Made by a program: the position numbers and the translations under genes
In this document: in pieces, positions 18,094-27,078 of the stretch
Layout of the letters: each line of letters starts with the position of its first letter
How positions within the stretch are numbered: the first letter of the stretch is position 1
Assembly: GCF_900110415.1 (NCBI RefSeq)
Contig: NZ_FODR01000003.1
Location: 124,001 to 188,000, forward strand
Reading direction: 5' to 3'
DNA from: Mucilaginibacter sp. OK283
GTDB taxonomy: Bacteria; Bacteroidota; Bacteroidia; Sphingobacteriales; Sphingobacteriaceae
Length of the DNA: 64,000 bases
Notes under the pieces: model-generated
Told to the model about the DNA's origin: nothing
The model's database searches: none
What the model saw: the letters and a program-made list of their open reading frames with translations, nothing else

Positions 18094-18872
18094 GATTAAA
18101 AAAGGGGATAATATCGAATGATAAGTTGATTTAATAATTTAAACAGGCACAGCCAGGGCGTGAATTAACAAGGATAATTCATGCTGACAATGCGGTAATT
18201 CCGGATAAATACAGTTGGTGAAAACATGCGGGATCCAGGGCTTTTGAAGCCGGGTAGTACTTTAATGGCAATTGATTTAGTGGGTGTCGTCATTTTGATA
18301 AGGTTGTTAGGCCGTACTAAAATAGCTATCTGAATTGAATTGCAAAAGAAATGGAGATAAATATTTTTATATTTAATTAATAATATAAATGCGTCTATTG
18401 GAGGTTAAGAGTTAGGGGGCATGGAAAGAAGGATTGGCGCCCTAATATTAAACTCGTTCAACTTTTTCTTGAATCCCTAAATCTCTTGCCCGGATGCTGC
18501 AAATTTAAACGGCCGGGTTAAAAACGATGGTGACACTGCTTTGTCAGTGCTTGATTACCAGCAAGATAAAAACGCGTTAGGGATAGCAGTGGAAAGCCCA
18601 CAGCATGCGCGGGCCCTTGTGCGCCCCCGGCCTGCGAGGACTTGGAACGGATAGCCCGGGCCGCAGGCAACGCCATTAGGTAAGTTAAAAGTTAAAAATG
18701 GGCCGTGGGGGAAAAGATCTTTAATGGTATCCGAGGCGGGTGCAATCGGGTTTTAGATTTGCCAACCTCTTGGCGATCGGGCTTCAAAATGTGGTGTATT
18801 GGAATATTTTTGATTATCCGTAACTACGGTGTGGTGGCATGCGTCTACATTGTATAATTAATACTTTTAGCT
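18094..18872. other. Long intergenic region upstream of the RHS operon
   Basis: No open frame here looks coding. Bases 18094-18400 are A+T-rich and should hold the promoter of the fibre-RHS operon, but I find no clean TAnnTTTG box. Bases 18575-18668 form a separate G+C-rich element described on its own. The remainder up to 18872 leads into the NTF2-like gene and shows no clear structure. Confidence 0.5.
18575..18668. repeat. G+C-rich intergenic element with AGGGAT...GGAAAGCCC and ACGGATAGCCCGG boxes
   Basis: The stretch carries GTTAGGGATAGCAGTGGAAA and GGACTTGGAACGGATAGCCC, bracketed in part by a 7-bp inverted pair (GCCTGCG at 18630-18636, CGCAGGC at 18662-18668). A related core occurs at 52067-52090 (AAGGGATTGGCGCGGATACC) and a weaker one near 25968-25990. 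I recall similar strings as common intergenic elements of Bacteroidota, but cannot confirm this here. Function unknown: dispersed repeat or structured RNA. Confidence 0.45.
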
Positions 18873-19364
18873 ATGACAATGCCCCGTTTATTTTTACGCA
18901 TATTTTTTTCGGTAATGTTTGCCCTCGCGGGCAGTTTTAGCGCTAAGGCCCAATCTGCTGTTTTTAGGCCTAAGGATGCCGCATTGTTTAAAACTATTGC
19001 ACATATGGATAGTGTAATGTTTGATGCCTTTAATAACCGCAACCTGGATGTGATGAAGGGCTTATTTACTGCCGATGTGGAGTTTTATAATGATGGCAAG
19101 GGCCTTACCGGTTATGATGGCACTATGGCCGGCTTTAAGGGTATTTTTGAAAACAAACAAGCCGCTGACCTGCGCCGCGACCTGCTGCCCGAAAGCCTGG
19201 AGGTGTATCCCATGCCGGGTTTCGGCGCTATTGAAATGGGCACCCACCGTTTTACCCATACCGAAAACGGTAAGCCGGTAATTGGCGTTATGAAATTTAT
19301 ACACGTTTGGCAGTTAAAAAACGGCCAATGGAAGGTTAGCCGGGTTGTGAGCGTTGGGCATTGA
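18873..19364 (+). CDS. Exported NTF2-like (DUF4440/SnoaL-type) protein
   Basis: A protein of 163 residues with a signal peptide (about 1-27, ending SAKAQ). The mature domain has the NTF2 cone pattern: a helix with MDSVMFDAFNNRNLDVMKGL, then FTADVEFYNDGKGLTGYDG, and closing strands that include MKFIHVWQLKNGQWKVSRVV. Such DUF4440 proteins are small periplasmic ligand-binding or enzyme-like folds without a known single reaction. It stands alone between two divergent neighbours. The family is well supported; its substrate is unknown. Confidence 0.75.
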   Translation: MTMPRLFLRIFFSVMFALAGSFSAKAQSAVFRPKDAALFKTIAHMDSVMFDAFNNRNLDVMKGLFTADVEFYNDGKGLTGYDGTMAGFKGIFENKQAADLRRDLLPESLEVYPMPGFGAIEMGTHRFTHTENGKPVIGVMKFIHVWQLKNGQWKVSRVVSVGH

Positions 19365-19477
19365 TAAAAACTGTAAATTTTTAAAACCAATGGCTTAATA
19401 ACCGGAGATGGTTGTTTGTTTATTGCTGTTATTTGATATTTTTTAACTGTTTTCCGGCTGCCTCAATTGCGTGTAGG

Positions 19478-19702
19478 CTACCAGCGGCCAGGAATTTCCG
19501 GCCCGTCGTAAGGATGCTCGAGCGCATTGATGATGCGCATGAGGCGGTGCCTGGCGCCGGCATGTTTAACTTCGGTGCGCATGGTTTCCAGGTTGCGGGC
19601 CACGGCTTCTTTCACGTCGTGCTGGGTGGTTGCCCTGTCAATTCTTAAAGTTTGGGGTAAATCTGCGGTTTCAAAATAAGCTGTCAACTCCTGCTCTGTC
19701 AT
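19478..19702 (-). CDS. Small DUF6965-type protein
   Basis: A protein of 74 residues from the ATG at 19702; a longer reading frame from a TTG at 19723 adds an unlikely hydrophobic leader. The sequence MTEQELTAYFETADLP followed by RIDRATTQHDVKEAV and ALEHPYDGPEIP matches my memory of the small Bacteroidota family DUF6965. It is soluble and helical, of unknown function. The gene is monocistronic. Confidence 0.65.
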   Translation of the reverse strand: MTEQELTAYFETADLPQTLRIDRATTQHDVKEAVARNLETMRTEVKHAGARHRLMRIINALEHPYDGPEIPGRW

Positions 19703-19723
19703 GCCGCAAAGGTAAAAAAGCAA

Positions 19724-20129
19724 TCCGGTAATCGGTTAGGCCTTTTTACTTTTCGCCCAGGGCAAATCATCAAAATAGTAATGGAATGAGCTTATGTCGT
19801 CGGGACGATATAAACATCAAACGACATCTTTTTTTACTGGCTGATTGTGGTTAAATGATCAAGCTGCCGAAGGGACTTATATTGGCCAACAACAGGCACA
19901 AGTACCCTGGATGCGCCTAAATTGTGCTATCAGTTTAGTGTTAACCATGTTAAAATATAAGATATTGATTATTAAATATTTATAAATATTTTACCTGAAA
20001 AGTGTTAAGTTATGTTAACCCAATTAGATGCGTGACCCGACCTTTCGCCTTTTACCTTTCGCCTTTACACTTGTTGTTTTCTTACATCAATGTTACTTTT
20101 CGGTCGCCAACAATCCCCTCAAATTTTAA
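19724..20129. other. Intergenic region with a 14-base tandem duplication
   Basis: Non-coding and A+T-rich. It contains one tandem pair of the unit CCTTTCGCCTTTTA (20041-20054 and 20055-20068, the last two bases differing) just upstream of the ABC transporter promoter. No other gene or RNA is apparent. Confidence 0.5.
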
Positions 20130-20137
20130 TACTTTTG
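20130..20137 (+). promoter_or_regulatory. Bacteroidota -7 box for the ABC transporter gene
   Basis: TACTTTTG fits the Bacteroidota TAnnTTTG consensus and lies 10 bases before the ATG at 20148, so the leader would be only a few bases long. A T-rich -33 region (around ACTTTTCGG) precedes it at a suitable distance. Confidence 0.5.
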
Positions 20138-20147
20138 GTCAGCATAA

Positions 20148-21935
20148 ATGAAAGACCTCGCATACCTCAATAAGTTTTTTTACAAATACCGCTGGCGGCT
20201 AATCCCGGGAGTGCTGTTTGTAATTATATCCAATATTTTTGGTGTACTGCCGGCCCAGGTTATCCGCGTAGCCTTCGACCTGGTTACCGAGAATATTGGC
20301 GCCTACCACCTTTTTGCCGGCTTTAACCGGCAGGGTATGATCTATGATATTTTTGGCAGCAGCCTGATGCTGTTTGGCGTGCTGGTACTGGTGCTGGCTT
20401 TGTTGAGGGGCCTGTTCCTGTTTTTTATGCGCCAAACCATTATCCTGATGTCCAGGCATATAGAGTATGATTTAAAGAACGAAATTTATAGCCATTACCA
20501 GCGCCTGTCGCTGGCATTCTACCGCCGCCACAACACCGGCGACCTGATGAACCGCGTTACCGAAGATGTAAGCCGGGTGCGCATGTACCTTGGGCCGGGC
20601 ATTATGTATACCATCAATACCGTGGTGCTGTTTGTAATGGTAATTTATGCCATGCTTACCGTAAATGTGCGGCTGGCAGTATGGTCGGTATTGCCGCTGC
20701 CTGTATTAGCGGGGATCATTTACTATGTGAATAATGTAATTAACTACCGGAGCGAACAGATCCAGGAACGGCTGTCGGGATTGTCGAGTTTTGTGCAGGA
20801 AAATTTTTCTGGCATCAGGGTAATCAAATCCTATGTTAGGGAAGCCTTTGTACGGGAAAAATTTGCTGCCGAAAGCGAAAATTATAAAATGCATTCGATG
20901 GCCCTTGCCAAAGTGCAGGCAATGTTTTACCCCATTATGTTGTTGCTGGTTGGCCTGAGTAACGTAATTACCATGTATGTGGGTGGGGTAGAGGTAATGA
21001 AAGGCAATATTACATCGGGCAATATTGCCGAGTTTATTGTATACCTGAATATGCTCAATTTTCCGGTGATTGCCCTGGGGTGGGTAACTTCGCTGGTGCA
21101 GCGGGCGGCTGCTTCGCAAAAACGGATCAATGAATTTTTGCATCAGCAGCCCGAGATCATTTCGTCAAAGGCGCCAGTACATGCTATTAAAGGGGCGCTT
21201 GAATTTGATAATGTATCATTCACTTATCCTGATACCGGCATCCGGGCTTTAAAAAACGTTTCATTTAAGGTTGATCCGGGGCAAATGGTTGCCATTATTG
21301 GGCGCACAGGCTCGGGCAAATCAACCATTGCCAACCTGGTTATGCGTATGTATGATACTACGGGCGGCGAAGTTTTGGCAGATGGCATGCCATTGCAACA
21401 ACTTAACCTGGAAGGTTATCGGTCGCAAATTGGCTTTGTGCCGCAGGAGGTTTTCCTGTTTAGCGATACTATTGCCAACAATATCGCTTTCAGCGCCGAT
21501 GTGCTTGATTTGCCGTTGGTAGAACAGGCCGCCCGGGATGCCGCTGTTTACAATAACATTATGGAGCTGGAGCACGGCTTTACCACCTTAATTGGCGAGC
21601 GCGGCGTAACCCTGTCGGGCGGGCAAAAACAACGATTATCTATTGCCAGGGCCATTTTTAAGCACCCCCAGGTATTGATATTTGACGATTGTCTTTCGGC
21701 TGTTGATACCCGTACCGAAGAGGAAATATTGAATAACCTTGGCCGTGTTATGCAGGGTAAAACCAGCATCATTATAGCGCACCGCATATCAACCATAAAA
21801 AATGCCGATAAGATACTGGTGATGGATAATGGCGAAATTGTTGAACATGGTAACCACGAATACCTGATGCAGCTTAAAGGGACCTATTTTGAACTGTATG
21901 AAAAGCAGCTGTTAGAAGAAGAGCAGAACGCCTAA
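20148..21935 (+). CDS. ABC transporter, fused permease and ATPase (MsbA/multidrug type)
   Basis: A protein of 595 residues and a half-transporter that works as a homodimer in the inner membrane, exporting lipid-like or drug-like substrates. Residues about 1-320 form the six-helix ABC exporter domain. The ATPase part has Walker A GRTGSGKST (about 384), signature LSGGQKQR (about 488), Walker B VLIFDD (about 508) and the switch His in IIAHR. The length is typical for the family. The gene has its own promoter close to the start and no operon partner, since DUF3276 follows after about 165 bases. Substrate unknown; a role as lipid A-core flippase MsbA is possible but the sequence alone does not show it. 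Confidence 0.85.
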   Translation: MKDLAYLNKFFYKYRWRLIPGVLFVIISNIFGVLPAQVIRVAFDLVTENIGAYHLFAGFNRQGMIYDIFGSSLMLFGVLVLVLALLRGLFLFFMRQTIILMSRHIEYDLKNEIYSHYQRLSLAFYRRHNTGDLMNRVTEDVSRVRMYLGPGIMYTINTVVLFVMVIYAMLTVNVRLAVWSVLPLPVLAGIIYYVNNVINYRSEQIQERLSGLSSFVQENFSGIRVIKSYVREAFVREKFAAESENYKMHSMALAKVQAMFYPIMLLLVGLSNVITMYVGGVEVMKGNITSGNIAEFIVYLNMLNFPVIALGWVTSLVQRAAASQKRINEFLHQQPEIISSKAPVHAIKGALEFDNVSFTYPDTGIRALKNVSFKVDPGQMVAIIGRTGSGKSTIANLVMRMYDTTGGEVLADGMPLQQLNLEGYRSQIGFVPQEVFLFSDTIANNIAFSADVLDLPLVEQAARDAAVYNNIMELEHGFTTLIGERGVTLSGGQKQRLSIARAIFKHPQVLIFDDCLSAVDTRTEEEILNNLGRVMQGKTSIIIAHRISTIKNADKILVMDNGEIVEHGNHEYLMQLKGTYFELYEKQLLEEEQNA

Positions 21936-22101
21936 CTCTTCTGGTTGACGAACATCTAAGTTTCGCAGCAATAATAAATTTAACTTGCGCACAAAAAAAT
22001 CATTGTTTTGTTTTAAAAGTTGCAATAAAAACGAATAAAATACTTGCACTTTGAATTTTTATTTATATTTATGCCAACCAAAACTAATTTCAGGGATATT
22101 T

Positions 22102-22434
22102 ATGGGAGATTTTGACAATAGAGAACGTGAAGAGGTATTTTCTAAAAAGGTGAGAGCCGGGAAAAGAACGTATTTTTTTGATGTAAAAGCAACCCGCTCA
22201 AACGACTATTATGTTACAATTACAGAGAGCAAAAAGCGTTTGGAAGACGGCGTTTTTATTAAACACAAGATTTTTTTATACAAAGAAGATTTTGAAAAAT
22301 TTGCCGAAGGTTTGAAAGATACTGTTGACTACATCAGGGCTAACCAGGATGTAGTGGAAAAGCGCTATGAATATAGTGAAAGTCCTGAAGTTGCCAAAGC
22401 TTCTGCCGATGAGGATTTTTCGTTTGAGATTTAA
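22102..22434 (+). CDS. DUF3276 PUR-alpha-like nucleic-acid-binding protein
   Basis: A protein of 110 residues from ATG 22102 (MGDFDNREREEVFSKKVRAG); the upstream in-frame start at 22051 adds a non-conserved leader and is rejected. It is a small Bacteroidota protein with a single PUR repeat (GKRTYFFDVKATRSNDYYVT), known from the family to bind single-stranded DNA or RNA. The acidic C-terminal tail (DEDFSFEI) is typical. A TTG...TACTTGCA sequence ending near 22045 could be its promoter, and a strong terminator follows at 22471. The family is clear; its target in the cell is not known. Confidence 0.85.
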   Translation: MGDFDNREREEVFSKKVRAGKRTYFFDVKATRSNDYYVTITESKKRLEDGVFIKHKIFLYKEDFEKFAEGLKDTVDYIRANQDVVEKRYEYSESPEVAKASADEDFSFEI

Positions 22435-22470
22435 CAACAAAAGAATTAACGCTAAACTAATATAATTGAA

Positions 22471-22497
22471 CCCTGCCCTTAAGGCAGGGTTTTTATT
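22471..22497 (+). terminator. Rho-independent terminator after the DUF3276 gene
   Basis: The stem CCCTGCC/GGCAGGG (22471-22477 and 22483-22489) with a five-base loop is followed by a T-rich run. It stands between convergent genes and should end transcription of the DUF3276 gene. Confidence 0.85.
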
Positions 22498-22511
22498 TTA
22501 ATGAAGCACTA

Positions 22512-23009
22512 TTACATTCCGGCAGACATATCTTTTGCCATAGTTGCAGCAAATACTACAAAGCATACTATTGCTAATACGTAAATGCAAATGAAAACTA
22601 TGGTTACAATTCCCCATAGTTTAAAAAACGATTTTAGCTTGCCCAGCCCGGCTGTTATGTGGGCTGTATCCTTAAAGTTTACACCTGCCTTTATTTTCAC
22701 CGCAAACTGGTAAATATAAAGCGCGAAGAAAAAGTATAGCAGATCAATTAACAGGTAAAAAATAGTAACGCCGCCGCCAAAACCTGCCATCATTTTCAGG
22801 CCGGGATTGTATGGCATCGTTTCGGCCATTTTTGAAAAAATGGTGCCTATTGATAAGGCTAATAAAGCAAATAAGCCACAAAAAATAAAGCCCAGGATAC
22901 CTAAAAACGTAGCCCATTTACCTGCCGATAGTAAATAGCTTTGCGCTTCGGCTGTCAGAATGATTTCGGTTGAACCAGGAGGGGTGATGTAGGTTTCGTC
23001 AGTTTCCAT
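22512..23009 (-). CDS. DUF5362-family membrane protein
   Basis: A protein of 165 residues. A short soluble N-terminus precedes four hydrophobic segments (about residues 30-58, 72-95, 98-112 and 130-158), with the pattern SYLLSAGKWATFLGILGF seen in DUF5362 proteins of Bacteroidota. It is an integral inner-membrane protein of unknown function. It lies 82 bases after the MgtE gene on the same strand, so it may be cotranscribed, though no functional link is known. Confidence 0.7.
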   Translation of the reverse strand: METDETYITPPGSTEIILTAEAQSYLLSAGKWATFLGILGFIFCGLFALLALSIGTIFSKMAETMPYNPGLKMMAGFGGGVTIFYLLIDLLYFFFALYIYQFAVKIKAGVNFKDTAHITAGLGKLKSFFKLWGIVTIVFICIYVLAIVCFVVFAATMAKDMSAGM

Positions 23010-23091
23010 TATTAGTGTTTTAAGTTTAAGTATTTATTGTACTAAAGGTATATAAATATTTAAGCAAAAAATAATTTTGACAGCAATGAAA

Positions 23092-24462
23092 CTACAGCAT
23101 TGTCCCCTTCATGAAAATTATGGCAACTGTAAAATAGATGATCAGGCCGGTAACATCTACCAATGTGGCCACAAACGGGGCGGAAGAGGTTGCAGGGTCG
23201 GCGCCGCATTTTTTGAGTATCAATGGCAGCATTGAGCCAGCTAATGATCCCCATAAAACTACCCCTACAAGGGCGCTGCCAACGGTAAAACCTACCAGGA
23301 TCCAATGAGGGCCATAGACAGGCGAAAACAGGTGCCAGATGTAGATTCGGGCAAAACCAATAACGCCTAAGGTTGCGCCCAGCATCAGGCCCGACATGAT
23401 TTCGCGGCGCATCACCAACCACCAGTCGGCAACGGTAACTTCGCCCAGGGCCATGGCCTGTATAATAAGGGTTGATGCCTGCGAGCCGCCGTTTCCACCG
23501 CTTGATATGATGAGGGGAATAAACAGGGCCAGTACCACCGCTTTTTCAATCGAGCCCTCAAAATAGCCCATAGCTGTAGCGGTAAGCATTTCGCCAAGAA
23601 ACAGGATGATAAGCCATCCAACGCGTTTTTTTACCAGCCGGAATAAGTTGATATCAAGGTACGGCTCATCAAGAGCTTCGGTACCACCTATTTTTTGAAT
23701 ATCTTCTGTGTATTCTTCATTAGCTATCCATAAAATGTCATCTACAGTTACTATGCCCAACAAAATATTCTCTTTATCAACAACCGGCAAAGCTGTGCGG
23801 TTATTCATTCTAAAAATATTGATAGCTTCTTCTTGCGGGTCGCTGGCGCTTAGGGCTATCAGGCGGCCGTCCATCAGGTCAGATACCTTGGTTTCGGGTT
23901 TTACCAATAGTATTTCGCGGATACGGATATCATCCAGTAAAATTCCATTTTCGTCAATAACATAAATTACATCGATGGTTTCGGAGTTTTTACCGTACCG
24001 GCGGATGTGCGACAACACCCTTGTAACATCCCAGTTTTTTTTAACGGCGATATAATCGGGTGTCATCAAACGCCCAACGCTATCTTCTTCGTAACCTAAA
24101 AGCGACAATGCCTCTTTACGGTTTTCTGGTGATAAATGAAGGATCAGTTTTTTAACAGCGTCGCCATGCAATTCGGCAAAAAGGGCGGTACGGTCATCCG
24201 GGGGGAGTTCGTTAACCAATTCGGCAACCCTTGGGCCCGATAGCTTTTTAATGATGCGCTCCTGCGTAGGGAAATCCAGGATACGGAATACATTAACGGC
24301 GCGGTTAAGCGAAAGTATTTCGATAAATAAAGGGCCGTGTTCAGGAAGTTCATCAATCAGTTCTTCAACATCCGATATATTAAGGCTGTTCAAATATTCC
24401 TGTAATTGGGTATTGTCTTCCTGTTCCAGTAACAATTCTATTTGCTCAACCATCTCTTCCAT
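23092..24462 (-). CDS. mgtE: Magnesium transporter MgtE
   Basis: A protein of 456 residues from ATG 24462 (MEEMVEQIELLLEQ); the TTG-initiated extension to 24522 is not conserved. The layout is the standard one: an acidic helical N domain (about 1-130), two CBS domains (about 133-255; LMTPDYIAVKKNWDV and VSDLMDGRLIALS), a plug helix and five membrane segments from about 285. The pore region has GGNGGSQASTLIIQ and the later GCGADPATSSAPFVATLVD, both diagnostic. Cytosolic Mg2+ bound between the N and CBS domains closes the channel in this family. No Mg riboswitch is visible in the short leader. Confidence 0.9.
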   Translation of the reverse strand: MEEMVEQIELLLEQEDNTQLQEYLNSLNISDVEELIDELPEHGPLFIEILSLNRAVNVFRILDFPTQERIIKKLSGPRVAELVNELPPDDRTALFAELHGDAVKKLILHLSPENRKEALSLLGYEEDSVGRLMTPDYIAVKKNWDVTRVLSHIRRYGKNSETIDVIYVIDENGILLDDIRIREILLVKPETKVSDLMDGRLIALSASDPQEEAINIFRMNNRTALPVVDKENILLGIVTVDDILWIANEEYTEDIQKIGGTEALDEPYLDINLFRLVKKRVGWLIILFLGEMLTATAMGYFEGSIEKAVVLALFIPLIISSGGNGGSQASTLIIQAMALGEVTVADWWLVMRREIMSGLMLGATLGVIGFARIYIWHLFSPVYGPHWILVGFTVGSALVGVVLWGSLAGSMLPLILKKCGADPATSSAPFVATLVDVTGLIIYFTVAIIFMKGTML

Positions 24463-24563
24463 ATAAATGCCCTCGTTTTTACATCGTATTATTAATGTGA
24501 TCCTGTTTTTTAACGAGGGCAAAAGTCGTTTATTTTTTCAAATAATCGGGCAAAAAATTCTGT

Positions 24564-24571
24564 TATCTTTG
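24564..24571 (+). promoter_or_regulatory. Bacteroidota -7 box for ychF
   Basis: TATCTTTG followed by CAG is a textbook TAnnTTTG box. It would start a transcript about 110 bases before the YchF start codon, so the inverted repeat at 24589-24667 lies wholly inside the leader. Confidence 0.6.
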
Positions 24572-24588
24572 CAGCCTTTTGGTCGATA

Positions 24589-24667
24589 GTCCATAGACCA
24601 TAGTCGATGGAAAGTATAGGCCTAATAGTCAACTTTAACCATGGTCAATGGACCATAGACTATGGAC
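24589..24667. repeat. Imperfect inverted repeat in the ychF leader
   Basis: The left arm, 24589-24610 (GTCCATAGACCATAGTCGAT...), and the right arm, 24639-24667 (...GGACCATAGACTATGGAC), are largely complementary and are themselves built of GTCCATAG/CTATGGAC modules. The loop is 28 bases. It could fold into a long hairpin just before the start codon; dispersed hairpins of this style recur in the window. Confidence 0.6.
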
Positions 24668-24686
24668 AAATTTTAAATTTAAAACA

Positions 24687-25790
24687 ATGGGTTTACAATG
24701 TGGGATAGTAGGTTTGCCAAATGTTGGGAAATCAACACTTTTTAATTGCTTATCAAATGCCAAGGCGCAGGCGGCTAACTTTCCGTTTTGCACCATCGAG
24801 CCAAACGTGGGCGTAATTACTGTGCCGGATGAGCGTTTAACAAAGCTTACCGAAATAGTTCAGCCCAAAAACATAGTGCCAAACGTTATCGAGATTGTAG
24901 ATATTGCCGGCCTGGTAAAAGGTGCCAGCAAAGGCGAGGGCTTGGGTAACCAGTTTTTGGCCAACATTCGTGCTACTAATGCTATTATCCACGTATTGCG
25001 CTGCTTTGATAACGATAACGTGATTCATGTTGACGGCTCGGTTGACCCAATACGCGATAAAGAGATTATCGATACCGAATTGCAGCTAAAGGATTTAGAC
25101 TCAATAGAGAAAAAGATTCAGAAAGTTGAAAAAATGGCCAAAACAGGTGGCGACAAAGAGGCTAAAAAAACCTTTGATGTTTTAACCGTTTATAAAAACC
25201 ATTTGCTTCAAGGCAAGTCGGCCCGTACAGCACCGGTTGCCGAAGAAGACAAAGAATATATTGCCGACATATGGCTTCTTACCGCCAAACCGGTAATGTA
25301 CGTTTGTAATGTTGACGAGGGATCTGTAAGTACAGGTAATGCTTACGTTGAACAGGTGAAAGCCGCCGTAGCTGAAGAGAAAGCCGAAGTGTTGATTATA
25401 TCGGCACAAATTGAAGCGGAGATAGCAGAGTTGGAATCATACGAAGAGCGCCAGATGTTTTTAAACGATTTGGGGCTGACAGAATCGGGCGTTAACAAAC
25501 TGATAAAAGCTGCTTACCGTTTGCTAAACCTGGCCACCTATTTTACAGCCGGTGTACAGGAAGTACGTGCCTGGACAATTACCCAGGGCTTTACAGCACC
25601 GCAGGCAGCCGGCGTTATCCATACCGATTTTGAAAAAGGCTTTATCCGCGCCGAAGTTATTAAATACGACGACTTTGTGAAATTTAACGGTGTAGAAGCT
25701 ACCATAAAAGAGAACGGTAAATTGGGCATCGAGGGTAAAACCTACATTGTGCAGGATGGCGATATTATGCACTTCAGGTTTAATGTTTAG
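24687..25790 (+). CDS. ychF: Redox-regulated ATPase YchF (Obg family)
   Basis: A protein of 367 residues from ATG 24687 (MGLQCGIVGLPNVGKST); the ORF start at 24648 lies inside the leader hairpin and is rejected. It is a universally conserved OLA1/YchF P-loop protein that hydrolyses ATP and binds ribosomes. Visible are G1 GLPNVGKST, G3 DIAGLVKGAS with the usual following Gly-rich GEGLGNQFLA, and NVDEG at the G4 site in place of NKxD, which is the hallmark of ATP preference. A coiled-coil insert lies near residues 125-180, and the C-terminal TGS domain ends in YIVQDGDIMHFRFNV. Monocistronic. Confidence 0.93.
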   Translation: MGLQCGIVGLPNVGKSTLFNCLSNAKAQAANFPFCTIEPNVGVITVPDERLTKLTEIVQPKNIVPNVIEIVDIAGLVKGASKGEGLGNQFLANIRATNAIIHVLRCFDNDNVIHVDGSVDPIRDKEIIDTELQLKDLDSIEKKIQKVEKMAKTGGDKEAKKTFDVLTVYKNHLLQGKSARTAPVAEEDKEYIADIWLLTAKPVMYVCNVDEGSVSTGNAYVEQVKAAVAEEKAEVLIISAQIEAEIAELESYEERQMFLNDLGLTESGVNKLIKAAYRLLNLATYFTAGVQEVRAWTITQGFTAPQAAGVIHTDFEKGFIRAEVIKYDDFVKFNGVEATIKENGKLGIEGKTYIVQDGDIMHFRFNV

Positions 25791-26098
25791 TTGGGGAAAG
25801 AGCCAAGAGATTAGAATCAAGAATTAAGACAGCTACATGCTACGGAGGCTGATGGGAGGTGGGCAACACTATGTCATTGCCTTTTGCCTATCTGAAAATA
25901 CTGAAAAAAGCAGTAATAACGCATTGAGACTCAATAATAGCCATATTGACTTGCAAGCACGTCATGATAAGGGATGAAGCGAAGAAATCGCGAACTGCGC
26001 AGATCCACTCTGTAAAGCCTGCTATTGCTTCGTGCCCCAATGTTGGGTCAGTATGGAAAAAAATATTTTGAGAAAGTAGAAATATATCTTGTTTTTCG
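25791..26098. other. Intergenic region with degenerate repeat sequence
   Basis: No gene seen. It contains a TCAAGAATTAAG-like string (25816-25829) similar to the tandem repeat at 51712. A degenerate stretch (25958-26036) includes GTCATGATAAGGGATGAAG and GCTATTGCTTCGTGCC, resembling parts of the elements at 18575 and 51774. It is probably the remains of dispersed repeats. Confidence 0.4.
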
Positions 26099-26890
26099 CT
26101 AATTATCGCCGGTAATTATATCGGAGTGGTACCAATTTACAAATATCAATCCGAATGTTTTTGTTATCCTTTGAACCTCGTCTATCGTAAAATCAGAAAA
26201 CTCATGGATGCCCAAATCTGTTACCGTTTCATTATCTAAAATGCCATAAAATGTTGTATTGTCGGTTTTAAATGTAAATCCGTTTAAAACAAATCCTTGA
26301 TTATTGATTAATTTCAAACTTCCCACATTATCAATATTCAATATTTTTTTAAGTACCGTAAAGTCTACATTTAAATTAGGTTTCCCAATTACGTCCCTTA
26401 CATGGCATTTAGTAAAGGCGTTCATGAAATCATCAATTCTTTTACAATGATTTGCTCTGATATCATTTATTTTAGATATTTCAATATCAATTAGAGGGAA
26501 TGAAGATATATTGAGAAACTCGTTTTGTCGCCAGTCATCTTCTGTAATTAATATTTCAAAATTATTAAACAACGGCTTTTCACTAATGCCTGGTAATTCA
26601 TTTGATATAGATGGTAAGGTAAATAAGATGTCTGAAGTATTCAATTTTTCAACTTTCCTCATTTTTAAAATAAGGCTTTTAGATTTAATGAAATCAGTCG
26701 AATTTACCGGAATAGCCTCTGTTATTCTCCATTCAGCACCCTCCAATGTCATTGTAGTTTCAACATTAAAGCTACTGGGAAGTTGGTTAGGCAGCATTTC
26801 GGAAACGCCTATAATCTTCTGATTTAAATCGTCAAAAAACTGAACCCTTATTTTTTCATTTCTCCCAAAAAGCTTTTTAAACAACTCCAT
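26099..26890 (-). CDS. Hypothetical A+T-rich protein
   Basis: A protein of 263 residues from ATG 26890 (MELFKKLFGRNEKIRVQF); the longer frame uses a TTG at 26971. I do not recognise the family. It is soluble, with no signal peptide or membrane segment, in alternating strands and short helices, with a conserved-looking NISSFPLIDIEI and a C-terminal WYHSDIITGDN. Base composition is much lower in G+C than the flanking ychF and mgtE genes. With the repeat debris on its left, this suggests acquisition by transfer. It has no operon partner. Confidence 0.55.
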   Translation of the reverse strand: MELFKKLFGRNEKIRVQFFDDLNQKIIGVSEMLPNQLPSSFNVETTMTLEGAEWRITEAIPVNSTDFIKSKSLILKMRKVEKLNTSDILFTLPSISNELPGISEKPLFNNFEILITEDDWRQNEFLNISSFPLIDIEISKINDIRANHCKRIDDFMNAFTKCHVRDVIGKPNLNVDFTVLKKILNIDNVGSLKLINNQGFVLNGFTFKTDNTTFYGILDNETVTDLGIHEFSDFTIDEVQRITKTFGLIFVNWYHSDIITGDN

Positions 26891-27078
26891 ATTGGTAAAC
26901 AATATATCACTATATTTTAATAAGTTAATCCCAAAAAAGATTTTCTTCGGCAAGACATGCGAAATTGTCAATAGTTAACGGTTTTAAATTGTTGTGCACA
27001 ATAGCTGAACGACTTACCTCTGACACTGGCGCTCTACTTTTGCGGCTTTTGCAAAATAGTGACCTCTAAGCAACTTCG

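Noticed and set aside
24463-24560. Magnesium riboswitch upstream of mgtE
   Set aside because: The leader is short and A+T-rich, without a multi-stem layout like the M-box, and most of it is shared with the ychF promoter region.
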